Shown here: piece after piece, positions 10,701-18,874 of the stretch | Layout: each line of letters opens with the position of its first letter | Numbering within the stretch: position 1 is the stretch's first letter | Source of the DNA: Alphaproteobacteria bacterium | GTDB lineage: Bacteria; Pseudomonadota; Alphaproteobacteria; ATCC43930; CGMCC-115725 | Length of the DNA: 49,368 nt | Assembly (NCBI GenBank): GCA_021325525.1 | Contig: JAJPHB010000122.1 | Coordinates: forward strand, 1-49,368 | Direction of reading: 5' to 3' | Notes under the pieces: generated by a model | What the model saw: the letters and a program-made list of their open reading frames with translations, nothing else | Database searches by the model: none | What the model was told of the DNA's origin: nothing | Position numbers and translations under genes: made by a program

Positions 10701-11068
10701 TGGGCAAGACGGTGCTCCTCGTCGACGACGATGCGCGCAATATTTTCGCCCTCAGCAGCGTTCTTGAACGCCGCGGTATGCATGTGCTGACGGCGACGAC
10801 CGGAAGCGAGGCCATCGCGCTGCTCGAAACTCCTGGCGTCGCGATCGTCCTTATGGACATCATGATGCCGGAAATGGACGGGTATCAGACGATGCAGGTC
10901 ATGCGGGCGAACCCCGCCTACCGCCGCCTGCCCATCATCGCTCTCACGGCCAAGGCGATGAAGGGCGACCGCGAGAAATGCCTCGAAGCCGGCGCTTCGG
11001 ACTATCTGGCGAAGCCCGTCAATACCGAGCAGCTTCTCTCGGCCCTCCGCATGTGGCTGCACCGCTGA
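4709..11068 (+). CDS. Giant soluble hybrid histidine kinase with poly-HAMP array, GAF and three receivers
   Basis: The 2119-residue protein starts at ATG 4709 with GGAGG 7 bases upstream. Residues about 50-195 hold diverged HAMP-like units. Residues 196-1207 are eleven tandem 92-residue units ([19 protein letters not shown] ... [11 protein letters not shown] ... GDLSKKITV). A GAF domain follows (about 1215-1365), then a Gln/Glu-rich coiled coil (1370-1440), HisKA with His1454 in [10 protein letters not shown], HATPase (about 1560-1680, with DTGIGI and GGTGLGL boxes) and three receivers (about 1732-1848, 1854-1974, 1999-2118), each with an acceptor Asp ([24 protein letters not shown]). No signal peptide or membrane span is visible. 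The HAMP unit closely resembles that of fungal group III (Nik1/Os-1) kinases, known for osmotic and fungicide sensing. It is followed two bases later by another hybrid kinase. The input signal is not evident. Confidence 0.95.
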   Translation: MSRTAKTASPLERNAIAGTVATEGAAGRKLARKGAGKPHPGNGFAAHETIDLHVLLHALQAIRVGDFSVRLPRDQLGLAGKIADTFNEIVAANERMAQQLETVGQLVGREGKTRKRVKFASTLGAWGEMEASINTLIDDLLWPTTAVTRAVTAVARGDLLQTVELEVDGRPLKGEFLRSATIVNTMIKQLSVFTSEVTRVAREVGTDGKLGGQAQVREVTGVWKDLTESVNSMASNLTAQVRNIAEVTIAVANGDLSKKITVDVRGEILQLKEAINTMVDQLRSFASEVTRVAREVGTEGKLGGQALVPGVAGTWKDLTDSVNAMCGNLTDQVRNIAQVTTAVARGDLSRKITVDVRGEILELKDTINTMVDQLNGFASEVTRVAREVGTDGRLGGQAQVPGVAGTWKDLTDSVNSMAGNLTAQVRNIAEVATAIARGDLSKKITVNVSGEILQLKETINTMVDQLNAFAGEVTRVAREVGTDGRLGGQAQVGGVAGTWKDLTDSVNSMAGNLTAQVRNIAEVSTAIANGDLSKKITVNVSGEILQLKDTINTMVDQLNAFAGEVTRVAREVGTEGKLGGQAQVKGVAGTWKDLTDSVNSMASNLTGQVRNIAEVATAVAQGDLSKKVTVNVSGEILQLKETINTMVDQLNAFAGEVTRVAREVGTEGRLGGQAQVPGVAGTWKDLTDSVNSMAGNLTGQVRNIAEVATAIANGDLSRKITVDVRGEILQLKETLNTMVDQLNRFAGEVTRVAREVGTEGRLGGQANVPGVAGTWKDLTDSVNSMAGNLTAQVRNIAEVTTAVARGDLSRKITVDVKGEILELKNTINTMVDQLNAFASEVTRVAREVGTEGKLGGQAVVPGVAGTWKDLTDNVNFMASNLTGQVRNIAEVATAIANGDLSKKITVDVRGEIMLLKETLNTMVEQLRSFAAEVTRVAREVGTEGRLGGQAVVPGVGGTWKDLTDNVNLLAANLTTQVRNIAEVTTAVARGDLSRKITVDVKGEILELKNTINTMVDQLNGFASEVTRVAREVGTEGRLGGQAVVPGVAGTWKDLTDTVNVMAANLTEQVRGIVKVVTAVANGDLKQNLTVKSKGEVAALAETINNMTNTLATFADQVTTVAREVGVEGRLGGQANVPGAAGTWKDLTGNVNLLAANLTTQVRAIAEVATAVTKGDLTRSIQVDARGEVAELKDNINTMIDNLRLTTDRNTEQDWLKTNLARFTNMLQGQRDLATVGKMLLSELAPLVNAQNGVIYLVETEETPSLKLLSAYADDAVGGHPERLRIGERLVGQCAADARRKLITEVPSNVVPIASGLFKAIPTNIVVLPVLFEGQVKAVIELASVGSFTDLQVSFLDQLTASIGIVLNSIEATMQTEGLLKQSQQLATELQIQQKELQQTNEQLEQKAQQLAERNVEVERKNQEIEQARRALEEKATELALTSKYKSEFLANMSHELRTPLNSILILGQQLVDNPDGNLTPKQVEFARTIHGAGTDLLNLISDILDLSKIESGTVSVDAEEVFFTNLQDMVVRPFRHEAESRNLSFDVEIAPDLDRSMITDSKRLQQVLKNLLSNALKFTEHGGVRLAIRPATSGWTPDHPSLKHAPAVVAFEVSDTGIGIPPEKQKIIFEAFQQADASTSRKYGGTGLGLAISRELSNLLGGEIQLRSTPGVGSTFTLYLPLKYVAPQGVQRALPPPSATPARANVLTGPRLPEMPQEQVADDRASIEPGDAVLLVVEDDPHYARIMTDLAHDAGLKVLVAARGFDALELARAYQPSAVSLDVFLPDMLGWTVLSQLKQNPATRHIPVQMVTLDEDRQHGLARGAFSFITKPTTTEGLESALSRIKEYTKPRRKRLLVVEDNPAERLGIAELLGHDDIDILPVGTGSEALEAMRTQAIDCVVLDLRLPDMSGFELLEQIRDDAALSDIPVVVFTGRELSPEEDAQLHTMARSVVVKGVESPERLLDETALFLHRVVADLPPEKQRMLERLHSSDEDLVGKTVLLVDDDARNIFALSSVLERRGMHVLTATTGSEAIALLETPGVAIVLMDIMMPEMDGYQTMQVMRANPAYRRLPIIALTAKAMKGDREKCLEAGASDYLAKPVNTEQLLSALRMWLHR
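5294..8329 (+). repeat. In-frame tandem array: 11 units of 276 bases (poly-HAMP)
   Basis: Units begin at 5294, 5570, 5846, 6122, 6398, 6674, 6950, 7226, 7502, 7778 and 8054, an exact 276-base step with no insertions or deletions. Neighbouring units are very similar at DNA level, especially units 3-6, while the last unit is the most diverged ([13 protein letters not shown]). Each encodes 92 residues with a HAMP helix pair and a linker. Such an array is prone to unequal recombination and to assembly collapse. Confidence 0.95.
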
Positions 11069-11070
11069 GG

Positions 11071-12840
11071 ATGACGCGGCTCATGGGTGACAACCACCAA
11101 GTCAACATTCTCCTCGTCGACGACCAGCCGGCGAAGCTCCTCAGCTACGAGGTGATGCTGCGCGAGCTGGGCGAGAATCTCGTCATGGCCGGCTCGGCGA
11201 AGGAGGCGCTCGAGCACCTTCTCAAGAAGGAAATCGCGGTCATTCTCATCGATGTCTGCATGCCCGAGCTCGACGGGTTCGAGCTGGCCGCGATGATCCG
11301 CAACCATCCGCGCTTCCAGACGACGGCGATCATCTTCGTCTCGGCCATCGCCCTCACCGATCTCGACCGGTTGAAAGGTTATGAATATGGGGCCGTCGAT
11401 TACGTTCCCGTTCCGGTCGTTCCCGAGCTGCTGCGGGCGAAGGTCCGGGTGTTCGCCGAGCTTTACCGCAAGACACGGCTCCTCGAAGGGCTGAATGCCG
11501 AGCTCGAGCGCCGCGTCGCCGAGCGGACCGCCGAATTGGCCCAGGCCAATGCCGAGCTCGAACGGCGGGTCGAGGAGCGCACGCGCGAGCGCGAGGTGGC
11601 GCTGGCGCAGGTGCACGAGATGCAGAAGCTGGAGAGCCTCGGCCAGCTGACGGGCGGCCTCGCTCACGATTTCAACAATCTGCTGATGGCGATTCTGGGC
11701 AATCTTGACCTCCTCGCCAAGGGCGCGCCAGACGAGGCGGCGGCGGCGCGCCTCGTCGATGGGGCGATCAAGGCGGCCGAGCGCGGCGCGATGCTGACGA
11801 AGCGCATGCTCGCCTTCGCCCGGCGCCAGGAGCTGCGGCCCGAAACGGTCGACGTCGCCCGGCTCGTCAACGGCATGGCCGACATGCTGCGCCGCTCGCT
11901 CGGCCCCGCGATCGAGATCAACCTCGATTTCGCGCCGGGGCTTGCCGCGATCCGCGTCGATCCCAACCAGCTCGAATTGTCGCTGCTGAACCTCGCGCTG
12001 AATTCGCGCGACGCCATGCCCCAGGGCGGTCGCCTCACCATCGCGGCGCGAAGCGAAAAGGTCGAAGGCGGCCGGCTGCAGAATCTCGCCGCCGGCGACT
12101 ATGTCTGCCTCGCCGTGACGGATACCGGCTGCGGGATGGACGAGGTCACCCTGAAGCGCGCGGCCGAGCCTTTCTTCACGACCAAAGGCGTCGGCAAGGG
12201 CACCGGGCTCGGACTCTCGATGGTCTATGGCCTCGCCGCGCAGTCGGGAGGCCTGACGCGCATCTCGAGCCAGGTCGGCGTCGGCACCACGGTCGAGCTC
12301 TTTCTGCCGGTGGCGCCGGCGGCCGCGGCGCCATCGCGCCCGCCCAGGTCCGACGGCGCGGCGGCGGCGCCATCCTCGTCCGTCCTCCTCGTCGATGACG
12401 ACCCCATGGTGGCCGGCGGGACCGTTGCCATGCTGCGGCACCTCGGGCACCGCGTCATCGAAGCCTCGTCGGGAGCCGCCGCGCTCGAAATCCTGGAGGC
12501 GCAGCCCGTCGACCTCGTCATCACCGATCATGCGATGCCGGGCATGAGCGGAGTGGAGCTGGCCGAACGGATCCGCCGCAGCCATCCCGGCCTGCCGGTC
12601 ATCCTCGCCACCGGCTATGCCGACCTGGCACGCGGCGAGGATCACGGGCTGCCGCGGCTCGACAAGCCCTATCGCCTCGAAAAATTGGCGGCGCTCATCG
12701 CCTCTCTCATCGGCGAAAAACCGACGCCGAGAGCGGTGACGCCGCTGCCGCTGGCGGCTTCGGAAGAGCCGCGCGAGAGCCGGTCAGGCGGCGGCTTCTC
12801 CGCCGAAGACGTCCCGGTGCTGCGCCGCACCTCGGGATAA
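11071..12840 (+). CDS. Hybrid histidine kinase, REC-HisKA-HATPase-REC
   Basis: About 589 residues. An N-terminal receiver (about 10-130; NILLVDDQPAK, acceptor Asp in ILIDVCMPELDG) leads into a long Glu/Arg-rich coiled coil (about 140-190), then HisKA with His199 in GGLAHDFNNLL, HATPase (about 300-420; DTGCGMDE and GKGTGLGLS boxes), and a C-terminal receiver (about 435-560; LLVDDDPM, acceptor in LVITDHAMPGMSG). The AHDFNNLL form of the phospho-box is typical of the HisKA subgroup in many alphaproteobacterial hybrid kinases. No membrane segment is seen. It begins two bases after the stop of the poly-HAMP kinase, so the two are almost certainly co-transcribed. Two starts are possible, 11071 and 11083; neither has an ideally placed ribosome site. 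The N-terminal receiver is a natural target of the upstream kinase (inference). Confidence 0.93.
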   Translation: MTRLMGDNHQVNILLVDDQPAKLLSYEVMLRELGENLVMAGSAKEALEHLLKKEIAVILIDVCMPELDGFELAAMIRNHPRFQTTAIIFVSAIALTDLDRLKGYEYGAVDYVPVPVVPELLRAKVRVFAELYRKTRLLEGLNAELERRVAERTAELAQANAELERRVEERTREREVALAQVHEMQKLESLGQLTGGLAHDFNNLLMAILGNLDLLAKGAPDEAAAARLVDGAIKAAERGAMLTKRMLAFARRQELRPETVDVARLVNGMADMLRRSLGPAIEINLDFAPGLAAIRVDPNQLELSLLNLALNSRDAMPQGGRLTIAARSEKVEGGRLQNLAAGDYVCLAVTDTGCGMDEVTLKRAAEPFFTTKGVGKGTGLGLSMVYGLAAQSGGLTRISSQVGVGTTVELFLPVAPAAAAPSRPPRSDGAAAAPSSSVLLVDDDPMVAGGTVAMLRHLGHRVIEASSGAAALEILEAQPVDLVITDHAMPGMSGVELAERIRRSHPGLPVILATGYADLARGEDHGLPRLDKPYRLEKLAALIASLIGEKPTPRAVTPLPLAASEEPRESRSGGGFSAEDVPVLRRTSG

Positions 12841-12846
12841 TTGCCG

Positions 12847-12870
12847 GGAAGCCTTCGATTCCGGGCTTCC
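12847..12870. terminator. Candidate hairpin after the kinase pair
   Basis: GGAAGCC at 12847-12853 pairs with GGCTTCC at 12864-12870 around a 10-base loop, just after the stop at 12840 and before the convergent membrane-protein gene. There is no T-run, so it would be at best a weak or factor-assisted bidirectional terminator. Confidence 0.3.
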
Positions 12871-12887
12871 GCGACGCGGAACCGGGC

Positions 12888-13166
12888 TTAAGGCTTCGAA
12901 TCGGAGCGGAACTTGCGCCGCGTGTTCTTGTGCACGATGGCGAGGGCGATGCAAGTGAAGGCGGCGAGGCGCAGGAGGAAGATCCAGCTCTGCTCCTCCC
13001 GGGGGACACTGGCGAGGGTGAGGAGCGCTTGATTGGCCGCGAGCAGCCAGAAAGCGGCGGCAAAGGAAACGAAGAGGAATTCGCGGCTGCGGACCCAGAA
13101 TTTCAAAAAGAAGACGCCGGCGACGAGATAGCCCATCGTCACCATACCCGAAAGAAAATTGAGCAT
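12888..13166 (-). CDS. Small three-span membrane protein (DUF5985-like)
   Basis: A 92-residue protein starting MLNFLSGMVTMGYLVAGVFF, with three hydrophobic segments (about residues 3-22, 32-52 and 65-82) and a basic C-terminal tail. Charged residues between helices (KFWVRSREF, SVPREEQS) fit a small integral membrane protein. The order LSGMVTMGYLVAGVFFLKFW resembles the DUF5985-type families I recall, but I cannot say with certainty which of this protein and its upstream neighbour carries that name. It lies 11 bases downstream of the second small membrane gene, in the same leftward operon led by a winged-helix protein. The start at 13166 is chosen over the longer open frame because the extension only mirrors the neighbour in another frame. 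Function unknown. Confidence 0.75.
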   Translation of the reverse strand: MLNFLSGMVTMGYLVAGVFFLKFWVRSREFLFVSFAAAFWLLAANQALLTLASVPREEQSWIFLLRLAAFTCIALAIVHKNTRRKFRSDSKP

Positions 13167-13177
13167 TTTAGCCTGCC

Positions 13178-13453
13178 CTACTCGATTTCCCAAATAAAGC
13201 CGTAGATCAGGACGGCGACCGCCGAAAGCGCGGTGAGGAACCGGACAGGCGTCAGGTCGATCTGCGGCAGAAACAAAATGTCGATCACAACCAGGAGGTT
13301 GTTGAGCGCCAAGAGCGAGAAGCAGAGCGCGCTCCAGACGAGGAGGGTGGTTCTCTGCTTGCGATAGCCGGCTAGCAGCAGCCCGGCGCAGAGACAGCTC
13401 GTCACGAGGCAGAGGAAATAGACGATCGGTTCGACAATTCCCATTTGCTTCAC
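13178..13453 (-). CDS. Small three-span membrane protein, partner of its downstream neighbour
   Basis: A 91-residue protein with three hydrophobic helices (about 8-28, 36-58 and 68-88), basic residues in the first loop (GYRKQR) and an acidic C-terminus. The pattern YFLCLVTSCLCAGLLLAGY ... LLVWSALCFSLLALNNLL is typical of a conserved uncharacterised family found beside DUF5985-type proteins. The start is GTG at 13453, which overlaps the stop of the upstream winged-helix gene as GTGA and therefore suggests translational coupling; ATG at 13444 is an alternative. The paired occurrence with another protein of the same size and topology suggests a hetero-oligomeric membrane unit, but this is inference. 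Confidence 0.75.
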   Translation of the reverse strand: MKQMGIVEPIVYFLCLVTSCLCAGLLLAGYRKQRTTLLVWSALCFSLLALNNLLVVIDILFLPQIDLTPVRFLTALSAVAVLIYGFIWEIE

Positions 13454-13818
13454 TTCTTCTTAAAGAGGAAAGCATCGGCGAACGTCTGAATCTTGTCGTT
13501 CGGCGCGGACAGGATGGCGTTCGTGACGGTCATCGGCATTTCGGAATAGGCCGCCACCAGCCGCGCCGTCAGCTCCGCAAGGCGCTCGGTTCTCGGCCGG
13601 AAGCGATAGAGGCCGCCGCCTTCATCGGCGACAAGTCCCGCGGCGCCGAGCTCGGCGAGGCCGGCGGCGATGACCGAGGCGCTCGCGCGCAACTCGCGAA
13701 CGAGGCGGTCGGTACGCCAGGGCGTGCCCGAATCGCTCTGCATCAGGACGAGGAGCTCCAGCGACCAGACCGACCGAATGGATGCACGGATAAAGGCGAG
13801 AACGTCGTCGGCAATCAC
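13450..13818 (-). CDS. Winged-helix-like protein heading the small membrane-protein operon
   Basis: A 122-residue protein. Residues about 10-80 have the helix-helix-helix-wing layout of a MarR/Rrf2-like winged helix: SIRSVWSLELLVLMQ, then RTDRLVRELRASASVIAAGLAEL as the recognition part, then a wing around GLVADEGGGLYRFRP. The C-terminal 40 residues are helical and end in a Lys run (FLFKKK). The start is GTG at 13818 with no strong ribosome site; the gene lies 139 bases from TfuA with nothing obvious in between. It is the first gene of a leftward run with two small membrane proteins, the next one overlapping by 4 bases. A regulator of its own operon is the simplest reading. Ligand and DNA target are unknown. 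Confidence 0.7.
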   Translation of the reverse strand: MIADDVLAFIRASIRSVWSLELLVLMQSDSGTPWRTDRLVRELRASASVIAAGLAELGAAGLVADEGGGLYRFRPRTERLAELTARLVAAYSEMPMTVTNAILSAPNDKIQTFADAFLFKKK

Positions 13819-13957
13819 AATGCGGCCAGTATAGCCGCGAGACCTTCCAGGTCCAGGTCAGTGGCGCCGCGCCTGGCCGGAACCGGTTCCCCGCGCGGCG
13901 CCGGGATGTGCGCGGGAGTTGGCGGCGGCCAGGAGAGCCGAGCGGTCCTCTGATGGC

Positions 13958-14680
13958 TCAAGAGAAGGGGATCAACTGCCGACGCAATCGCTCCCAGTAG
14001 ATCGTGTTCACGAATTCGAAGCTCGGCACGGCACGCTCGTCCCCTCTCCAGGCGAGCATCGCCTGGATCAGCGCGCGGGCGTCCTGTCGCTTGACATCGA
14101 CCGCGTTGCCCGGCAGCCAGGAGGCGAGGCTTGCCGCGGCGCGCGCCTCAAGACCGCGCGCCCGCGCCTGCTGCAACACGCGGCTCCAGACGCGGTCCTT
14201 ATAGAAGAGCGCCTTCGCCGCCGCGGTCACCGCGCCGGCTGCGGCGTCGTCGAGGATTTTCGCGGCGCGGGCCCGCTCGGCCGTGGCGCGGATATTGACC
14301 AGGGCTTCGGTCAACGCGATGTAGCCGACGCCCTCGGGTCCGTGCAGCACCGCGACTTCGTCGTCATCCTCCAGCACTTGGTCGCGATAGGCGGCGAAGA
14401 CACGGCCGATGCCGACCATGCCGAAGCGCGCCAGCTCGACGGCGCGAAGCGCGCCGAGGCTGGCCGCGCCGAAGACGGCGACGTTGCGGCTGAGCAGCCA
14501 CAGGATCTCCTTGTGCCAAGGCGACGCCGTGCTCTCGAAAGCGCCGTCGACGAGGCCGATGGCGCCGACGTCCGCGCCCGCGATGCGGGCCATTTCGCCG
14601 CATCTGGCCGGGCCGTGGAATTCGATCGAGGGCACGCACCGGTCGGACGCTTTGAGGCTCGGCCCGGCGAAGACGATCAT
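13958..14680 (-). CDS. tfuA: TfuA-like protein, partner of YcaO
   Basis: A 240-residue protein with the TfuA hallmark start (MIVFAGPSL) and the conserved core GAIGLVDGAFESTASPWHKE, followed by VAVFGAASLGALRAVEL and a helical C-terminus. TfuA proteins occur next to YcaO enzymes; in known cases (trifolitoxin, archaeal McrA thioglycine) the pair modifies a peptide backbone, and TfuA is thought to supply or handle sulfide for thioamide formation. The ATG at 14680 overlaps the YcaO stop as ATGA, showing tight translational coupling; a Met two codons upstream is an alternative start. The family and pairing are secure. The substrate is not known here, since no obvious short precursor peptide or export gene is present. 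Confidence 0.9.
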   Translation of the reverse strand: MIVFAGPSLKASDRCVPSIEFHGPARCGEMARIAGADVGAIGLVDGAFESTASPWHKEILWLLSRNVAVFGAASLGALRAVELARFGMVGIGRVFAAYRDQVLEDDDEVAVLHGPEGVGYIALTEALVNIRATAERARAAKILDDAAAGAVTAAAKALFYKDRVWSRVLQQARARGLEARAAASLASWLPGNAVDVKRQDARALIQAMLAWRGDERAVPSFEFVNTIYWERLRRQLIPFS

Positions 14681-15909
14681 GCGCATCGCCAGGTCATCCT
14701 TCTCGCCCGCGCACCGGGTTTGTACCCCGGCTTGTGATGCATTCCCTCCAGCCCCGGCACGATGACGCGGACGCTCGGCACATCGATGAGGGGATCCGTC
14801 AGATCGATGCGGATCGCCTTGGTCATTCCGGCCGCGGCGAGCCGGGCGAGGACGGTATCGATATCGGCGTCGATCGTCGCGCCGTCGCAGCTGCGGGCTC
14901 GCGGGGCGACCGCGTCCGCCCCCTCGAGCACGGTCTCGTCCTCGTCGAGAACGCGCAGAAAATTCTCGTGCCATCCCACCGCCGCATAGCTCTCGCGGGG
15001 TATATCCTCCCGGGCGCCAACGATGAAGGTGAGGCGGCTCTGCGCCGCTTCGGCGAGCGCCCGGCTGAGGGCTACGCCGACCGCGGGATGACAACCGCTG
15101 CCGGCGCAGGGGCCGAGAAACGGCCCCCGCCCTTCGGCATCGTCGACAATGCAGAAAAAGCACGGCACCCCGACATCAGAGGTGACGTCCCAGACCGTGA
15201 CCGCGATGTTCGCGCCACGGTAGCGGGCGAGGAAATCGATCACTGTCGCATCGTCGATTCCTTCGGGATCGATGCGTGTCGCGGCACGCCGCTCTGGCGG
15301 CGACTGCCGCCAGAGCGACAAGGCGTCTCGCTCGACCGTCTCGCACAAGGCGTGGAGAGTCGCCTCGGCGAGAGTGTTGCCGGCGGCAAGGCCATTGCTG
15401 CCGGCGAGGAAATAACCGCGCCCTGCCGGCTCTGGGAGCGCAAGATCGAGGGTGACGAGTTCCTCCGGAACGAAGATCTCGGCGCTGTCGATGAGATTGC
15501 GCCCTGCGATCCAGCCGATCGGCGCATCGCGCGGAAGGCGCCGCAGCCTCAGATGCCGGGGAGCGGCGAATGCCTCCGGCGCCGCGAAATGCGCGCTGGC
15601 GCGCCACACGACCGGATTGGGCGGCCGCTCGGCCGAGTGAAGCTCGGCCGCCTCCATGACGGCCGAAACCTTCGCCGCCGCGATTGTCGCGCCTTTCCCC
15701 TGCGCGACGGAGAGGCTGCGCGAGCCCGGCCTCACCGCCATGGCGACCGGAATCCCGATATAGTCGAGCCCGGTGATGTTGGCGACGCGCGTGATGCCGA
15801 GGGGCGCGAGCTTCGGCGCGAGCCAATTGAGCGTTTGGTCCGGGGGAAGGACCCGATGCGTGCCGAGCCGGAAGCGCTTCCTCGAGCAAGGACAAGGCGC
15901 CGGGCGCAA
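14677..15909 (-). CDS. YcaO-domain ATP-dependent backbone modification enzyme
   Basis: About 410 residues from a TTG start at 15909, 13 bases after the upstream stop and behind a G-rich GGGCGGGGG. The N-terminus carries the family pattern RKRFRLGTHR ... ITRVANITGLDYIGIPV, and the ATP/Mg site appears as QGKGATIAAAKVSAVMEAAE and later as ATLHALCETVERDALSLW. YcaO enzymes phosphorylate a peptide amide and install azoline, thioamide or amidine groups. With TfuA next to it and no E1-like partner or dehydrogenase, thioamidation is the best guess. The C-terminus ends HHKPGYKPGARA and lacks the PxPxP tail of azoline-forming homologs. The start is uncertain: the frame is open upstream to 15999, and several GTG/TTG codons could be used. 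Same leftward run as the 95-residue protein and TfuA. Confidence 0.88.
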   Translation of the reverse strand: MRPAPCPCSRKRFRLGTHRVLPPDQTLNWLAPKLAPLGITRVANITGLDYIGIPVAMAVRPGSRSLSVAQGKGATIAAAKVSAVMEAAELHSAERPPNPVVWRASAHFAAPEAFAAPRHLRLRRLPRDAPIGWIAGRNLIDSAEIFVPEELVTLDLALPEPAGRGYFLAGSNGLAAGNTLAEATLHALCETVERDALSLWRQSPPERRAATRIDPEGIDDATVIDFLARYRGANIAVTVWDVTSDVGVPCFFCIVDDAEGRGPFLGPCAGSGCHPAVGVALSRALAEAAQSRLTFIVGAREDIPRESYAAVGWHENFLRVLDEDETVLEGADAVAPRARSCDGATIDADIDTVLARLAAAGMTKAIRIDLTDPLIDVPSVRVIVPGLEGMHHKPGYKPGARARRMTWRCA

Positions 15910-15922
15910 GGCCCCCGCCCGC

Positions 15923-16210
15923 TTAAGGAGTGGACGGCTTCTTCCGGCGCCGTCTTCCCGGCGGCCCCGGCTGCACCGGCATCGCCGCGTCGAAGACATG
16001 AAAGCGTGCCCCGACCATCGCCGCCGGGACGAGAAGATTCTCTTCCTTCAGACGAGCGAAATAGTCATCGATCTCGGATTTTTTCGGCGGCCGCTTTACC
16101 CGGAACGCTTCGAGCTTTGCATTATCGATGAAGTACAGATTGCCGTCGTGCCAGGCGATGAGGCCGCCCTGCGAGACGACGAGATCCGTCCCTATCGGAG
16201 CTTTCGCCAT
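15923..16210 (-). CDS. Unrecognised 95-residue protein upstream of YcaO
   Basis: Starts at ATG 16210 with AGGGGA 5 bases upstream and ends 13 bases before the proposed YcaO start, so it belongs to the same transcript. The N-terminal half looks beta-rich (GTDLVVSQGGLIAWHDGNLY), then comes a helical, charged stretch (KKSEIDDYFARLKEENLL), a short beta segment (GARFHVFDAA) and a disordered Pro/Arg/Lys tail (PGPPGRRRRKKPSTP). It has no Cys, no signal peptide and no membrane span. I do not recognise the family. Because YcaO/TfuA pairs need a substrate and a recognition element, this protein is a candidate for either, but the size and folded look make a classic short leader-core precursor less likely. 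Confidence 0.75.
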   Translation of the reverse strand: MAKAPIGTDLVVSQGGLIAWHDGNLYFIDNAKLEAFRVKRPPKKSEIDDYFARLKEENLLVPAAMVGARFHVFDAAMPVQPGPPGRRRRKKPSTP

Positions 16211-16255
16211 GGCTGTCCCCTATGAAGCGAGCTTCCGCCGGGGTCATTCTACCAT

Positions 16256-18031
16256 CTATCTCGGCAACCCGACAGCCTCGAAACTCTCGATCATGAGGTT
16301 CAATTGCCGCTCGGATGTGAAAGGCGTGTTGGCACGCCAGTCCGAGATTCTGAAGTTCGGATACCGCCCGAGGAATTCCGCGGCAGTTTTGCGCGCCTCC
16401 TCGCCGCGGCCGAGCCGGTGAAGGGCCACGATCAGGATCCGGTAGGGCGTCGAGAGCAGTATCTGCCCTTTGAGGACGCGCCGCGCGAAAATGGCGGCCT
16501 CGTCATAGCGTTCGAGAAAGAGATTGGCGAAGCCGAGACAGAAGAACGGCAAGAAGAAATGCGGATCGAGCGCATTGAGCTTCAGCGCCGTCTCGGCATG
16601 GTCGATCGCGGTCGCGTAGTCGGCCTGATAGACGCGCACCATGCTGCTCCGTGCCCACCCTTCGGCAAAGCTCGGATTGAGCAGCAGGGCGCGGTCGATC
16701 CAGGCCAAGCCCCCCTCGTAATCGCCGCCGATCGTCGCCAGGACATGGCCGCTGAGACAAAGCGCCACCGGATCGTCGGGATCCGCTTTGACGGCCGCTC
16801 GTGCAAGACGCAAGGTCTCTTCGATTTCCGCGGCGGCGAGGGCGCCCCACCCTTGGTCGCGCCGCATGCTGAGGCACATCGCCGCTGTCGCCAGCGCCGG
16901 CGCGTATCGCGGATCGAGTTCGAGCGATTTCCGCAGGAGCCGCAAGGCTTCCGCATTGTCCTCGACCGTCGCGGCTTGGCGATGCGGCAGGGCGCGGAGA
17001 TAGTAATCGTAGGCATCGAGATTGCCCGCCGGTTTTCGCCTTGCCCTTTGAATCTCCGCGGTTCGCAGGCGCGGCTCGATCGACGTCACGATGCGCTCGG
17101 CGATGCGGTCTTGCAGGGCGAAGACATCGGAGCTCTCGCCGTCGAAATGCTCGCCCCAGAGATAGGTGGCGCTGGCGGCGTCGATCAGCTGAGCGGCGAT
17201 TCGCATCTGCCCGGGAGCACGACGAACGCTCCCCTCGACGAGATAGCGCACCCCGAGCTCACGCGCGATCTGCCGCACATCGGCCGCGCGGCCCTTATAG
17301 GCGGAGGCCGAGTTTCGCGCGATGACGTTCAGCCATCGGAACCGGCAGAGAGCCGTCGTGATGTCCTCGACCATGCCGTCGGAAAAATACGATTCCGCCG
17401 AATCGCTGCCGAGGCTGGCGAAAGGGAGAACGGCGATCGACGGTCGCTCGGGGGAAGGGTACGGCGCCTGCAGGAGAGGCGCACCGTCCATCTCGCCATC
17501 GCCCCAGCCGCGCAGCCGGTAGACGCGGACGGAACGAGGAATGTTCTTGAGCTGCTGCTCCCCCATGTCGTCGAAATGCCAGGAGCTGCTGCCGGCGCCG
17601 AGCTGATCGCGCACTGCCGCGGAAACGGAGATGCCGCCCGGCGGAGCCAGCCCCTGAATGCGGACGGCGATGTTGACGCCCTCGCCGAAGATGCTCGTCG
17701 GCTCGACGATGACCTCGCTGAGATTCACCCCGATGCGAAACTGCAGGAGCGGTCCGACCGGCCGCTTCTTGTTTTCCTCGGCAATAGCTTTTTGGATATC
17801 GACGGCGCATTGGACGCAATCGTGGACGCTGTGGAATTCCGCCAGAATGCTGTCGCCGGCGGTACCGACGATGCGGCCGCGGTCGTGCTCGATCACGGCA
17901 TCGGCGATGCCACGGCAGGCGTTGAGACGATGATGCGTCGCCGTCTCGTCGAGGCTCGTCAAACGGCTGTAGCCCGCGACATCCGCGGAGAGAATCGCGG
18001 CGAGCCTCCGCTGGAGCTGAGGATCGGTCAC
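16256..18031 (-). CDS. Class III adenylate/guanylate cyclase with TolB-like segment and TPR repeats
   Basis: A 591-residue protein from GTG 18031, with GGGAG 6 bases upstream. Residues about 5-185 form a class III cyclase domain: both metal-binding Asp residues are visible (ILSADVAGYS and AGDSILAEF), as are the Asn and Arg of the transition-state motif (GEGVNIAVRIQGLA). Residues about 205-340 match the TolB/FlgO-like segment common in this group (SIAVLPFASLGSD, YFSDGMVEDI, YLVEGSVR). Residues about 345-560 are TPR-like helical repeats. There is no membrane span. Such cyclases are numerous in rhizobia. It lies 45 bases upstream of the 95-residue/YcaO/TfuA run on the same strand, so it may be co-transcribed. 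Nucleotide specificity (cAMP or cGMP) cannot be fixed from this reading. Confidence 0.9.
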   Translation of the reverse strand: MTDPQLQRRLAAILSADVAGYSRLTSLDETATHHRLNACRGIADAVIEHDRGRIVGTAGDSILAEFHSVHDCVQCAVDIQKAIAEENKKRPVGPLLQFRIGVNLSEVIVEPTSIFGEGVNIAVRIQGLAPPGGISVSAAVRDQLGAGSSSWHFDDMGEQQLKNIPRSVRVYRLRGWGDGEMDGAPLLQAPYPSPERPSIAVLPFASLGSDSAESYFSDGMVEDITTALCRFRWLNVIARNSASAYKGRAADVRQIARELGVRYLVEGSVRRAPGQMRIAAQLIDAASATYLWGEHFDGESSDVFALQDRIAERIVTSIEPRLRTAEIQRARRKPAGNLDAYDYYLRALPHRQAATVEDNAEALRLLRKSLELDPRYAPALATAAMCLSMRRDQGWGALAAAEIEETLRLARAAVKADPDDPVALCLSGHVLATIGGDYEGGLAWIDRALLLNPSFAEGWARSSMVRVYQADYATAIDHAETALKLNALDPHFFLPFFCLGFANLFLERYDEAAIFARRVLKGQILLSTPYRILIVALHRLGRGEEARKTAAEFLGRYPNFRISDWRANTPFTSERQLNLMIESFEAVGLPR

Positions 18032-18175
18032 AATTGGCTCCCAGAGGAAACCAGCCCCAGCTTGCCATAGCGCCAAGGAAAAACAAACGCGGCCAGGAGC
18101 GCGACGCGTAACGGGGCGCCGCCCTCTCCTATGCGATCACCGCCCGCAGATTGGAAGCGGCAGGCAAGCGGCCGC

Positions 18176-18860
<685 letters not shown>

Positions 18861-18874
<14 letters not shown>

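Noticed and set aside
15910-15999. Upstream extension of the YcaO frame as part of the protein
   Set aside because: It overlaps the 95-residue gene in another frame, and the family N-terminus (RKRFRLGTHR) begins right after the proposed TTG start, so the added residues look like shadow sequence.
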